Of a stretch of 16,047 nt of DNA, positions 1-7,378 are shown piece after piece. The translations under genes and the position numbers were made by a program. Origin of the DNA: an uncultured Prevotella sp. GTDB lineage: Bacteria > Bacteroidota > Bacteroidia > Bacteroidales > Bacteroidaceae. The notes beneath the pieces were generated by a model. It saw nothing but the letters and a program-made list of their open reading frames with translations, was not told where the DNA came from and did no database searches. The stretch's first letter is position 1. The number at the start of each line of letters is the position of its first letter. The stretch lies in contig CAMGFM010000007.1 of NCBI GenBank assembly GCA_946055365.1, positions 1 through 16,047 on the forward strand, given 5' to 3'.

Positions 1-135
1 CAACACACCAACACATTATACATATAAAGCTCACGCAATGAAAATATATAAAAACTCATAAATTTAAAAGATGTGGCAATAGTGTCACGCTTATTGCGTT
101 ATACATAATATATAATAAGGTGTAGAAGCAAGACA

Positions 136-214
136 CAAACGGCACAAGCCCAAGCCGCAAACGGCACAAGCGCAGGGCATGAACGTCCTGACGCAAGCCG
201 CAAACGGCACAAGC
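136..214. repeat. Short ~22-bp-period direct repeat array upstream of the PorE-like gene
   Basis: The 14-mer CAAACGGCACAAGC occurs at 136-149, 158-171 and 201-214. The second and third copies are also preceded by GCCG. Starts are 22 and 43 bp apart, and a strongly degraded copy (sharing mainly AACG) sits at 180, so the array reads as four units of 21-22 bp. The rest of the first 245 bases is AT-rich on the left (about 40-120) and holds no ORF I would defend and no clear TAnnTTTG promoter box. The array lies 30 bp before the start codon at 246, so it is probably in or next to the 5' leader of that gene. Confidence 0.75.
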
Positions 215-245
215 CAAGGCGAGACACACCCTACCCCAAAAAGAA

Positions 246-2330
246 ATGACAGTAAAAATGAACAGACACCACATCACATACATTGCCACGTTCATAGCCA
301 TGCTTGCCCTTTGCGCCTGCGGCAGCGACAAAAACCTCAAAAAAGGTGAGAAATATCTCGCCATAGGCGAATATTATGACGCTGCGGCACAGTTCAAGCA
401 GGCCTATCGCAAGACCTCGCCCAAAGACAAGGAGAAGAGAGGCAAGATAGCACTGCGCATGGCCCACTGCTATGAACGCACAAACGCGGCACAGAAGGCC
501 ACAGCCGCCTATGCCAACGCCGTAAGATACAGACAGGCGTCGACAGAAGACCGTCTCGCCTATGCGCGACAGCTGCTCAAGACGGGCGCATACAAGCAGG
601 CGGAGGCGGAGTTTGCGCTTGTGCTTGACTCCATGCCCGACAACCTGCTCGCAAAGAACGGCCTGGTGTCGGCACGCAACGCACAGGCATGGAAGAAAGA
701 AGGCTCGCGCTATCGCGTGAAGCGCATGGACGTGTTCAACTCGCGGCGCGCCGACTACTCGCCCGTGCTTGCAGGCGACCAGTGTGAGCGACTCTATTTC
801 TCATCAACGCGCAACGAGGCTCTCGGCGACGAACTCAGCGGCATCACAGGCACAAAACCCTCTGACATCTTCTGCTCTGAAAAGGACGACAAGGGACGAT
901 GGACAAAGCCAGAGGCTGTCACGGGCGGACTGAACACGGGTTTTGACGAGGGGGCTTGCTGTCTGTCGCCCGACCAGCGCGTCATGTATCTCACACAGTG
1001 CGAGAGCGACCCATCATATCCGCGCTATGCGCAGATAATGACCTCCAACCGCTCAGACGCGACGTGGGGCAAGCCCGAGCTATTGACTGTAACGCGCGAC
1101 ACACTGTCAAGTTACGCCCACCCGGCCGTGTCTCCCGACGGCATGTGGCTGTATTTCACGTCAGATATGCCGGGCGGACAGGGAGGACTTGACATTTGGC
1201 GCGCGCGCATCACGCCCGCCGGGCTCGGCGGAGTGGAGAATCTCGGGCCCACCATCAACACCCCAGGCAACGAGATGTTTCCCACGTTCCGCCCCAACGG
1301 CGATTTGTATTTCTCGTCTGACGGACATCCCGGCATGGGCGGCCTTGACATCTTCATAGCCTCACCCGACCCCAAGGGACATTACACTCTCTCCCACCCC
1401 GGCTACCCTCTCAACTCCATGGCCGACGACTTTGGCATGACCTTTGAGGGCGTTCACAACCGCGGATACTTCTCTTCCAACCGCAACGACGCACGCGGCC
1501 TCGACCATATCTACAGTTTTGAAAATCCGGAGGTCATACAAAACGTGCGAGGATGGGTCTACGAGAAAGACGGCTATGAACTGCCCGCCGCCGTGGTCTA
1601 TATCGTAGGCTCTGACGGCACAAACAAGAAGGTGAACGTGAGGGGCGACGGCTCATTTGACTACGTGGTGCGTCCCGGGGTGGACTATATCATGCTCGCA
1701 ACGTGCAAGGGATTTCTCAACCACAAGGAGGAGCTGAGCATAGTGCGCACCGACGAGTCGGTGGAGCATGTGCTGCAATTTCCGCTCGCCTCCATCTCCG
1801 CCCCGGTGCTTATTGACAACATCTTCTATGACTTTGACCGCGCCACAATACGCCCCGAGTCGGCTGAAGCCCTTGACGCGCTGGTGGTGCTGCTCAACGA
1901 CAACCCCAACATCACCATCGAGCTGTCTGCCCACTGCGACTACAAGGGCTCTGAGGTCTATAACAAAGGACTGTCACAGCGTCGCGCGGCCGCCGTTGTG
2001 GACTATCTCGTGGCAAAAGGCATAGCCGCCGACCGACTCACGCCCATGGGCTATGGCAAGGAACGGCCCAAGGCGGTCAAAGCACGGCTCACAGAAACCT
2101 ATCCTTGGCTTAAGGAAGGCACGGTGCTTGACGAGGAGTTCATAAAGTCGCTCGACGAGGACAAGCAAGAGATATGCAACCAGCTCAACCGACGCACAGA
2201 GTTCACCGTATTGCGCACCACCTATGGACTGTTTGACGAAAACGGCAACCTCAAGGTCACGCCATCGCCGCAAAAGCCCGACAACGGCAATGAGGAAAAC
2301 GGCGACGACGACGAGTTTTTTGTGTTTTAG
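246..2330 (+). CDS. porE: PorE-like OmpA-family outer-membrane lipoprotein (TPR, PD40 beta-propeller, CRD, OmpA C-terminal domain)
   Basis: A 694-residue lipoprotein. The N terminus has a signal peptide with lipobox-like LCAC, so Cys25 is the likely lipidated residue (Cys21 if translation starts at the second ATG, 258). Domains in order: TPR-like helices about 30-145; PD40/WD40-like propeller about 165-430, with repeats such as SPDGMWLYFTSD and RPNGDLYFSSDG; a carboxypeptidase-regulatory-like beta domain about 432-505; an OmpA/peptidoglycan-binding domain from about 520. In the last, Asp565 and Arg580 sit where OmpA proteins bind diaminopimelate. The tail after about 670 is acidic and low in complexity. 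This four-part order is that of PorE of Porphyromonas gingivalis, which links the type IX secretion machinery to peptidoglycan; length is also similar. By inference it anchors an envelope complex at the inner face of the outer membrane. No other T9SS gene is in the window, so another PD40-OmpA paralogue remains possible. Confidence 0.82.
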   Translation: MTVKMNRHHITYIATFIAMLALCACGSDKNLKKGEKYLAIGEYYDAAAQFKQAYRKTSPKDKEKRGKIALRMAHCYERTNAAQKATAAYANAVRYRQASTEDRLAYARQLLKTGAYKQAEAEFALVLDSMPDNLLAKNGLVSARNAQAWKKEGSRYRVKRMDVFNSRRADYSPVLAGDQCERLYFSSTRNEALGDELSGITGTKPSDIFCSEKDDKGRWTKPEAVTGGLNTGFDEGACCLSPDQRVMYLTQCESDPSYPRYAQIMTSNRSDATWGKPELLTVTRDTLSSYAHPAVSPDGMWLYFTSDMPGGQGGLDIWRARITPAGLGGVENLGPTINTPGNEMFPTFRPNGDLYFSSDGHPGMGGLDIFIASPDPKGHYTLSHPGYPLNSMADDFGMTFEGVHNRGYFSSNRNDARGLDHIYSFENPEVIQNVRGWVYEKDGYELPAAVVYIVGSDGTNKKVNVRGDGSFDYVVRPGVDYIMLATCKGFLNHKEELSIVRTDESVEHVLQFPLASISAPVLIDNIFYDFDRATIRPESAEALDALVVLLNDNPNITIELSAHCDYKGSEVYNKGLSQRRAAAVVDYLVAKGIAADRLTPMGYGKERPKAVKARLTETYPWLKEGTVLDEEFIKSLDEDKQEICNQLNRRTEFTVLRTTYGLFDENGNLKVTPSPQKPDNGNEENGDDDEFFVF

Positions 2331-2359
2331 ACAATCAACTCACGCAACCTCGCAGAAAT

Positions 2360-2510
2360 AAAGCGGCTCTTTGGATATAAAAAAACGACGCTTGGCTGAA
2401 ATAAAGTGCCACTTGGCTGAGACAAAGTGCCACTTGGCTGAGACAAAACGCCACTTGGCTGAGACAAAGCGGCTCTTTGGCTATCAAGAAAAATGCCCCT
2501 TGGCAGCCGC
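2360..2510. repeat. 21-bp-period array of AAAGTGCCACTT-type units (array A)
   Basis: Seven units begin at 2360, 2382, 2403, 2424, 2445, 2466 and 2490, so spacing is 22, 21, 21, 21, 21 and 24 bp. The core reads AAAGTGCCACTTGG in the units at 2403 and 2424. Variants are AAAGCGGCTCTTTGG (2360, 2466), AAAACGCCACTTGG (2445), AAAACGACGCTTGG (2382) and a decayed last unit. Spacers in the middle units are nearly identical (CTGAGAC). The idealised core, AAAGTG-C-CACTTT, is a dyad with six-base arms. The array fills most of the 250-bp gap between the PorE-like gene and the YwqG-type gene. Confidence 0.9.
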
Positions 2511-2580
2511 AACCATGGCGTGCCGACAGCATACACCCACGCTCACAAGTCGTTACCACACTATATAAGTCTTGAAAAAA

Positions 2581-3276
2581 ATGGAACATGACATGAACAA
2601 AGCTATCTACCTCAAACTCGGTAAGCCCACCGACAACCTCAGAGTTGGACAAAGCCACTGGTGGGGCTATCCCGACATGCCCATAAGCATGGAAGTGCCT
2701 ACTCTCACCGACGCCGACGGCAACGAGTATGCGCTTGATTTCCTGTGTCAAATCAACCTTTCCGACCTCCACGAGTTCCTCAACGACACCGCCGCCGCCA
2801 CTGGCGACAGCCACATCACCCAATACCCCCTGCCAAAGAGCGGCTTGCTGCTGTTCTTTGCCGACATAGCCTACTATCTCGGCAACTGGGACGAGCCGAG
2901 CATCAGTATGCATTATAGCGACAACCGACAGGTGAGAGTGATATACGTGCCTCAGGAGCAAATGGCAGAGGTAGTGTCATGCGAGGAGTTCTATGCCGAC
3001 GACAATATATGCGCACAGCCCATAGAGTTTGCGCTTGAAAAACCCGGCCATGACGCTCCCGAGCATTTCCTGCTGGGCTTTCCAGAACACCGCGAATGGG
3101 AAGACTGGGACGAAGGACACGAACAATGGCAACTGTTGCTGCAAATGGACTCTTGCGAAGACGACAGCTATGTGTGCAACTTTATCGACTGGGGAGTGCT
3201 AAACCTCATTATCTCTCCCGAAGACCTGCGCCGTCACGACTTCTCTAACGTAGTGGGAATAATTCTGTCTACATAA
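2581..3276 (+). CDS. YwqG-like (DUF1963) protein
   Basis: About 231 residues, soluble, no signal peptide or membrane segment. The central stretch LPKSGLLLFFAD, the later HFLLGFPEHREWEDWDEG, then QWQLLLQMDS and DWGVLNLIISPEDLRRHDF follow the usual order of YwqG/DUF1963 proteins: a hydrophobic strand in the middle, a conserved His and Gly, a Leu-Leu-Gln strand, and a Trp-Gly loop before the last helix. The protein is rich in Asp, Glu and Trp. The biochemical role of the family is not known, and none is claimed here. The reading frame is open from a TTG at 2572; ATGs at 2581 and 2593 are both plausible starts, and 2581 is chosen because it follows an A-rich run (AAAAAA). It appears to be a single gene, preceded by array A and followed by a tandem repeat that overlaps its stop codon. 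Confidence 0.72.
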   Translation: MEHDMNKAIYLKLGKPTDNLRVGQSHWWGYPDMPISMEVPTLTDADGNEYALDFLCQINLSDLHEFLNDTAAATGDSHITQYPLPKSGLLLFFADIAYYLGNWDEPSISMHYSDNRQVRVIYVPQEQMAEVVSCEEFYADDNICAQPIEFALEKPGHDAPEHFLLGFPEHREWEDWDEGHEQWQLLLQMDSCEDDSYVCNFIDWGVLNLIISPEDLRRHDFSNVVGIILST

Positions 3277-3400
3277 GCTACAAAGGTAAAACGGCATTAC
3301 GGATGGCAGAAACGTCTGTCTTCCGCATGAAAGCACATAAGCCGACAAAGGTAAAACAGCATTACGGACAGCAGGAGACATCTGTATTCAGCATGAAAAA
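3271..3400. repeat. Tandem duplication of a ~64-bp unit with ~22-bp substructure
   Basis: Two diverged copies lie head to tail: 3271-3334 and 3335-3400. Both open with ACATAAGC and share GGTAAAAC, GCATTACGGA, TCTGT and GCATGAAA in the same order. The first copy contains the stop codon of the YwqG-type gene. Inside the copies, oligo-A starts (AAAACGGCA, AAACGTCTG, AAAGCACAT, then AAAACAGCA, AGACATCTG, AAAAACAC) fall at 3288, 3310, 3330, 3353, 3376 and 3396, roughly every 20-23 bp. One copy is therefore about three small units. The region lies between two convergent genes and has no obvious terminator. Confidence 0.8.
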
Positions 3401-3467
3401 ACACGACACCATAAGACCTACGGCAATGAGGAAAGTGCGGCTACACATCTTTCCCCGTTGCTCATGC

Positions 3468-3974
3468 CTATAAAACAGCCTTTAAAAGGCCTCCGCACGC
3501 CTTCTCCACAAGCGTCAGGGCATAGTCAAAGTCTGATATACCACCATAATAAGGGTCTGGCACAGCCGCCACGGCCTCTCCCTCTGGCAGAAAGTCAACA
3601 AGCATCCTCACCTTGCGCCTCGCCCTTTCGTCAGGTGCCAACGACGAGACCGCCCGATAGTTGTCGCCGTCCATGACGAGTATCATGTCAAAGTCGTCAA
3701 AGTCACGCCTGCTTATCTGGCGCGCCCTGCTGTCAAAGCGATAACCGCGCAAGAGTCCGCGCTCGCGCATACGGCTGTCAGGCAACTGTCCTATGTGCCA
3801 TCCGCCAATGCCAGCGGAGTCTATCACAAACTCGCGCTCCACGCCTGCCTCCCTCACCATGTGAGCCATCACGCCCTCTGCCGCAGGGCTACGGCATATA
3901 TTGCCAAGACACACAAACAACAGTTTGCGCACTTTTACTGCATCTTCTCTCCTAACTTTGTCCTTTTTATCCAT
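3468..3974 (-). CDS. Low-molecular-weight protein tyrosine phosphatase
   Basis: A 168-residue cytoplasmic phosphatase of the LMW-PTP family, which removes phosphate from tyrosine residues. The P-loop CLGNICRSP spans residues 22-30: Cys22 is the expected nucleophile, Arg28 binds phosphate, and the adjacent Cys27 could protect the nucleophile by disulfide formation. The DPYYGG motif carries the general acid Asp140. After it comes the usual C-terminal helix. The N terminus has about 15 extra charged residues before the first strand; the upstream ATG at 3974 is the only Met before the P-loop, so this start is used, but a non-ATG start nearer the strand cannot be excluded. The gene is transcribed alone, opposite to both neighbours, from a promoter at 4062-4091. 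In bacteria such enzymes often act on tyrosine kinases of polysaccharide export, but no such partner is in the window. ArsC-like function is unlikely given the DPYY motif. Confidence 0.93.
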   Translation of the reverse strand: MDKKDKVRREDAVKVRKLLFVCLGNICRSPAAEGVMAHMVREAGVEREFVIDSAGIGGWHIGQLPDSRMRERGLLRGYRFDSRARQISRRDFDDFDMILVMDGDNYRAVSSLAPDERARRKVRMLVDFLPEGEAVAAVPDPYYGGISDFDYALTLVEKACGGLLKAVL

Positions 3975-4061
3975 TCGTGTCAGTGTATATATTAACTAAT
4001 GCAACCGCCTTTAAATTTAGTGCAACCATATATATAATAATGTATAGGCTATATGCGTGTG

Positions 4062-4091
4062 CAAAAGTAACACAAAAAACCGTGAAAACAA
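4062..4091 (-). promoter_or_regulatory. Bacteroidetes-type promoter for the tyrosine phosphatase gene
   Basis: On the minus strand the -7 box TACTTTTG lies at 4069-4062 and a -33 TTG at 4091-4089, separated by 19 bp, the spacing expected for the Bacteroidetes primary sigma factor. The leader to the start codon at 3974 would be about 80 nt. The -33 element lies inside an inverted repeat, GAAAAC-AATG-GTTTTC (4084-4099), which could be an operator, though this is only positional inference. Confidence 0.65.
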
Positions 4092-4213
4092 TGGTTTTCG
4101 CATCGCAAAATGTCACATGAGCAGCGACACGTCACCCATTGCAATGTGAGGAGCGTCATTTTTGCCAACCACTCCCTGCCACTGACACCGCCACACACGC
4201 CTGCCGTCGCGCC

Positions 4214-4322
4214 GAATACAGCCTTTCAACCCCAAAACCACCTGTTGACACGCGACAACCCTGTCCTTTTGTTTAAGCAAAATGTCCCTTTTGCGCTTCA
4301 AACAACATTTTTTTTGAATTAG
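4214..4322. repeat. Weak ~22-bp-period sequence in the divergent intergenic region
   Basis: Segments starting at 4214, 4235, 4257, 4279 and 4301 (steps 21, 22, 22, 22) each begin with AA. The units at 4257 and 4279 share TGTCC and CTTTTG at near-equal offsets, and the unit at 4301 ends its first half in a T-run plus G. Similarity is low, so this array is much less certain than those at 2360, 5506 and 11251. The rest of the 540-bp gap 3975-4514 holds two divergent promoters and otherwise nothing I recognise; the small ORFs there lack any family resemblance. Confidence 0.35.
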
Positions 4323-4346
4323 TTAATCTTTTCCAACAGTCTACGC

Positions 4347-4377
4347 TTTGACATTAACGATATTAGATGTACTTTTG
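4347..4377 (+). promoter_or_regulatory. Bacteroidetes-type promoter for the coiled-coil protein gene
   Basis: The -33 TTTG at 4347-4350 and the -7 TACTTTTG at 4370-4377 are separated by exactly 19 bp, a near-perfect match to the Bacteroidetes consensus. Transcription would start near 4384, leaving a leader of about 130 nt before the ATG at 4515. The leader contains ATTACATG twice (4405-4412 and 4483-4490), the second as part of the perfect palindrome ATTACATGTAAT. Confidence 0.8.
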
Positions 4378-4482
4378 CACATGTTAGGTGGCACACGGCG
4401 CAACATTACATGACCGTCAGGCAAGTGCCAGCAAGCGACACCGGCCGCAGCGTCACTACACCTGAGACCGCTCACGCACAAA

Positions 4483-4494
4483 ATTACATGTAAT
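4483..4494. other. 12-bp perfect palindrome ATTACATGTAAT in the 5' leader
   Basis: The palindrome ends 20 bp before the start codon at 4515. Its left half, ATTACATG, also occurs at 4405-4412 in the same leader. It could be a binding site for a dimeric regulator or chance in AT-rich DNA; there is no further evidence. Confidence 0.4.
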
Positions 4495-4514
4495 AGGATA
4501 TATCTAAAAAAATT

Positions 4515-5402
4515 ATGGAACCAAAGAAAAAAAGTATTTTCTCACGCATTGCACTCGCAGTGACAGCACTCGCCCTCGTGGGCTGCATCGCATGGCTTGC
4601 CATAAGCCTCAACGACCAGAAAAAGGAAAACCAGGCCATGCAGGAACTCGCCGCTCTCGACAAGAAGGAAATGGAGAACGAATACCAGCAGTTTGCCAAC
4701 CAGTACAGCGAGATGAAGATGAAAATCACCAACGACTCCATTATAGCACAGCTCACCGCCGAGCAGGAAAAGACAGAAAAGCTGCTCAAGGAGCTAAAGG
4801 ACACCAAGGCAAACAACGCAAGGGAGATAGCGCGACTCAAGAAAGAACTCGCCACGGTGAGAGCCGTATTGCGCAACTATGTGATTGAGATTGACTCGCT
4901 CAACAGGCTCAACCAAAACCTCACAGAGGAGAACAACAGAATAAAGGGACAGTACAACGAGGCCACAAGACGCATCGAAGGACTCAACTCCGAGCGCGAG
5001 TCGCTGTCGGAAAAGGTGGCAATAGCCGCACAGCTCGACGCTACTGGCATAAGCATGACGCTCAAGAACAAGAAAGGCAAGAACACCGACAGAGTGAGCA
5101 AGTGCAAGACCGTGCAGGTGAACTTCAACATAGCCAAGAACGTGACGGCAAGCAACGGCATGAAGACATTTTACGTGCGCGTCACGTCGCCCTCTGGCAC
5201 CGTACTGGGCAACGCTGGCAGCTTCAACTATCAGAACCGCTCGCTCACTGCCACTATGAAGAAGTCGGTGGACTATGACGGACAGGAACTGGCCATGAGC
5301 CTCTACTGGGAAGTGACACAGTCGCTGCTCGAAGGCTCTTATCAGGTGAGCATATTTGCCGACGGCAAGATGATAGGCTCCAAGAATTTCACGTTCAAAT
5401 AG
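4515..5402 (+). CDS. Membrane-anchored coiled-coil protein of unknown function, conserved-looking in Bacteroidales
   Basis: A 295-residue protein with a short basic N terminus (KKK at 4-6), one hydrophobic segment at about residues 11-31, a long charged helical region at about 33-170 with strong coiled-coil character, and a compact beta-rich C-terminal domain at about 175-295 (for example KTFYVRVTSPSG and GSYQVSIFADGKMIGSKNFTF). The hydrophobic segment contains VGC, but the residue before Cys and the lack of a polar stretch fit a transmembrane anchor better than a lipoprotein signal. The likely topology is inner-membrane anchored with the coiled coil and C-terminal domain in the periplasm. 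I do not recognise a named family; the architecture resembles hypothetical proteins seen across Bacteroidales. It has its own strong promoter and is followed by 395 bp without a gene, so it appears to be monocistronic. Confidence 0.8.
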   Translation: MEPKKKSIFSRIALAVTALALVGCIAWLAISLNDQKKENQAMQELAALDKKEMENEYQQFANQYSEMKMKITNDSIIAQLTAEQEKTEKLLKELKDTKANNAREIARLKKELATVRAVLRNYVIEIDSLNRLNQNLTEENNRIKGQYNEATRRIEGLNSERESLSEKVAIAAQLDATGISMTLKNKKGKNTDRVSKCKTVQVNFNIAKNVTASNGMKTFYVRVTSPSGTVLGNAGSFNYQNRSLTATMKKSVDYDGQELAMSLYWEVTQSLLEGSYQVSIFADGKMIGSKNFTFK

Positions 5403-5505
5403 GCACTTCACACCTTTGGGGTGACGACACGCCTGCCACGCTCCACGGCCCTATGCCCGCGAGGCAGGCATGACAGCTGGCAGCAAGACGGCAACGCACT
5501 GCCAG

Positions 5506-5605
5506 AAAGTGGCACTCTACGAGAGAAAAGTGCCTATTGGACAAAGCAAAAGTGCCACTTCAAGGCAGCCAAAGTGCCTCTTTGCCCACGACACAGTGCC
5601 ACACG
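5506..5605. repeat. 22-bp-period array of AAAGTGCC-type units (array B)
   Basis: Units start at 5506 (AAAGTGGCACTC), 5527 (AAAGTGCCTATT), 5549 (AAAGTGCCACTT), 5571 (AAAGTGCCTCTTT) and 5593 (decayed, AGTGCCACAC), at steps of 21, 22, 22 and 22 bp. The core is the same as in arrays A and C. Just before it, CTGGCAG (5477-5483) and CTGCCAG (5499-5505) form a 7-bp inverted repeat, also 22 bp apart. Fainter periodicity may continue: AACATGC recurs at 5638 and 5681, 43 bp apart. The array sits in the 395-bp gap between the coiled-coil gene and the export operon. Apart from the array, the gap shows nothing recognisable and no clear TAnnTTTG box. Confidence 0.88.
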
Positions 5606-5797
5606 ACAGCATGAGAACGGCGCACAAGACGCACCGCAACATGCACACGGCACATGAGCATTGAGGCATGGCACCGCCACAACATGCGAAGACCACAAGA
5701 CAAAAGTGTCTGACCACCGTCAGAACAATACATCCTACACCTGCCTCGGGGAACATCTGTTCCACGCAAAGGGGCAACGAGATTTTGAGATATAGAT

Positions 5798-7285
5798 ATG
5801 AAACGTACAATAACAAGCATTGTGCTGCTCGTCATGGCCATGCACGGCTATGCACAAATGACACTTAGCCTCGACAGCTGCCGCATTATGGCCCTGAGCA
5901 ACAACAAGAGTCTCAGTGCCGCACGCCTGCAACTGGACATGGCACGCAACACTGCGGCTGCCGCAAAGACACGACGGCTGCCCCGCGTGGAGGCTCTCGG
6001 AGGCTATGAACTGACCAGCAGGCAGGTGTCGCTGCTCAGCGACGAGAGCAAATACGCGCTTTCTAACGCTGGCACGCTGCTCACCGGCTCCATGCAGGGC
6101 GAACTCAGCGGGGCTCTCGCCACACTTATGCAGCAAGGAGTCATCACCCCGCAACAGGCGCAGGGGCTTGGCTCGCTCGCCGAACAGCTCTCTCCCAAGA
6201 TGCAAGAGTCGCTCAACGCCCTCGGACAAAGAGTGGTGGACGCGTTCAAGAGCGACACACGGCAGATGTTTGCGGTGTCCATCAACATCACACAGCCAGT
6301 CTACACTGGCGGAGCAATCACCGCAGCCAACAATATGGCAAGGATAGGCGAGAACATGGCGGCAAACAACATCGACATGTCCACACAACGCACCATCCAT
6401 GAGATAGAAAACGCCTACTGGACAGTGGTGTCGGTGAGACACAAAAAGCGGCTTGCCGAGAGCTATCTGCAAGTGGTGAGAAAGCTGCACGGCGACGTGG
6501 AGAAGATGATAAGGGAAGGCATAGCCACAAAGGCCGACGGACTCAAGGTGGCGGTGAAGGTGAACGAGGCGGAGATGACACTCACGCAGGCCGACAACGC
6601 CCTGGCTCTCTCCAAGATGCTCCTGTGCCAGCTGTGCGGGCTGCCCGCCGACACACAGATAACACTCGCCGACGAAAACAGCGATAGCATCATATCCACA
6701 ACCGACAGCCAAGACATCTGCGAGGGCAACAGCGTGGACAACAGGCCCGAACTGATGCTCATGAACGACAACGTGAGCCTCTCCAGGCAGAAGACCAAGC
6801 TCACAAGGGCCGCCTATCTGCCGCAGGTGATGCTCTCTGGAGGATGGCTCGCCACAAACCCCAGCGTCTACAACGGCTTTGAAAAGAAATTCTCGGGCAT
6901 CTGGAACGTGGGAATAATGGTGAGAGTGCCGCTGTGGAACTGGATGGAGGGAAGCTACAAGGTGAGGGCAAGCAAGATAACGACCACCATGCTCAGCCTC
7001 GAGACCGACGAGCTGCGCGAGAAGATGGAGCTGCAAGTGAGCCAGAGCCGCTTCAGAATGAACGAAGCCGCCAAACGACTCGCCATGACCATAACCAATG
7101 TGGCAAACGCCGAAGAAAACCTGAGATGTGCCGACGTGGGATTCAGGGAGGGCGTGTTGCCAGCGACAGACGTGATGGAGGCACAGACAGCATGGCTCAA
7201 GGCACAGTCTATGAAGATAGATGCAGAGATAGACATGAAACTTAGTGAGATAAACCTCAAGAAAGCTCTCGGCGTATTAAGATGA
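5798..7285 (+). CDS. TolC-family outer-membrane efflux protein
   Basis: A 495-residue outer-membrane channel component. The signal peptide ends at about residue 20 (MHGYAQ, with cleavage near the Ala-Gln junction). After it, MTLSLDSCRIMALSNNKSL is the typical opening of TolC-like proteins, with a repeat of the same fold in the second half (about 305-495: NRPELMLMNDNVSLSRQK, then a helical hairpin and TDVMEAQTAWLKAQ). The strand SINITQPVYTGG ends the first beta segment. Between about 75 and 145 there is a Leu/Gly/Gln-rich insertion not found in E. coli TolC but, as far as I recall, usual in Bacteroidetes members of this operon type. It should form a trimeric tunnel joining the HlyD-like adaptor encoded 93 bp downstream. 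As first gene of the set, it likely defines the operon's 5' end; no consensus promoter was found immediately upstream. Confidence 0.93.
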   Translation: MKRTITSIVLLVMAMHGYAQMTLSLDSCRIMALSNNKSLSAARLQLDMARNTAAAAKTRRLPRVEALGGYELTSRQVSLLSDESKYALSNAGTLLTGSMQGELSGALATLMQQGVITPQQAQGLGSLAEQLSPKMQESLNALGQRVVDAFKSDTRQMFAVSINITQPVYTGGAITAANNMARIGENMAANNIDMSTQRTIHEIENAYWTVVSVRHKKRLAESYLQVVRKLHGDVEKMIREGIATKADGLKVAVKVNEAEMTLTQADNALALSKMLLCQLCGLPADTQITLADENSDSIISTTDSQDICEGNSVDNRPELMLMNDNVSLSRQKTKLTRAAYLPQVMLSGGWLATNPSVYNGFEKKFSGIWNVGIMVRVPLWNWMEGSYKVRASKITTTMLSLETDELREKMELQVSQSRFRMNEAAKRLAMTITNVANAEENLRCADVGFREGVLPATDVMEAQTAWLKAQSMKIDAEIDMKLSEINLKKALGVLR

Positions 7286-7378
7286 CAGACATGCCACGGC
7301 ACACTACAACGACAACGGCAGTGGCATGACGCAAGAAAAAAAACAGCAGGTTAACGATATTAAACATTATTTTTTAAT

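Noticed and set aside
2360..2510. CRISPR array.
   Set aside because: The repeated core is about 13 bp, the intervening sequence is about 8-9 bp and itself repeated, and no cas gene is present.
2371..2568. Small plus-strand ORF over array A with a repeated heptapeptide (HLAETK-type).
   Set aside because: The 21-bp period is a multiple of three, so a repeat of seven residues appears in any open frame. Related arrays B and C have 22-bp steps that break the frame, so the repeat is not under coding selection.
3300..3325. Possible hairpin in the first copy of the 64-bp repeat (CGGATGGCAGA / TCTGTCTTCCG).
   Set aside because: The pairing is imperfect and is not kept in the second copy, and no T-run follows, so it is not supported as a terminator.
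4110..4322. 70-residue ORF in the divergent intergenic region.
   Set aside because: No recognisable motif, no promoter or start context, and its 3' part lies over a weak periodic region.
5421..5657. Small overlapping ORFs in the gap after the coiled-coil gene.
   Set aside because: They run across array B, have low-complexity composition and no family resemblance.
5735..7036. Long minus-strand ORF of 433 codons opposite the TolC-like gene.
   Set aside because: It is a His/Cys/Leu-rich antisense shadow of a clearly real gene with signal peptide and TolC features; similar shadows occur opposite the helicase and permease genes.
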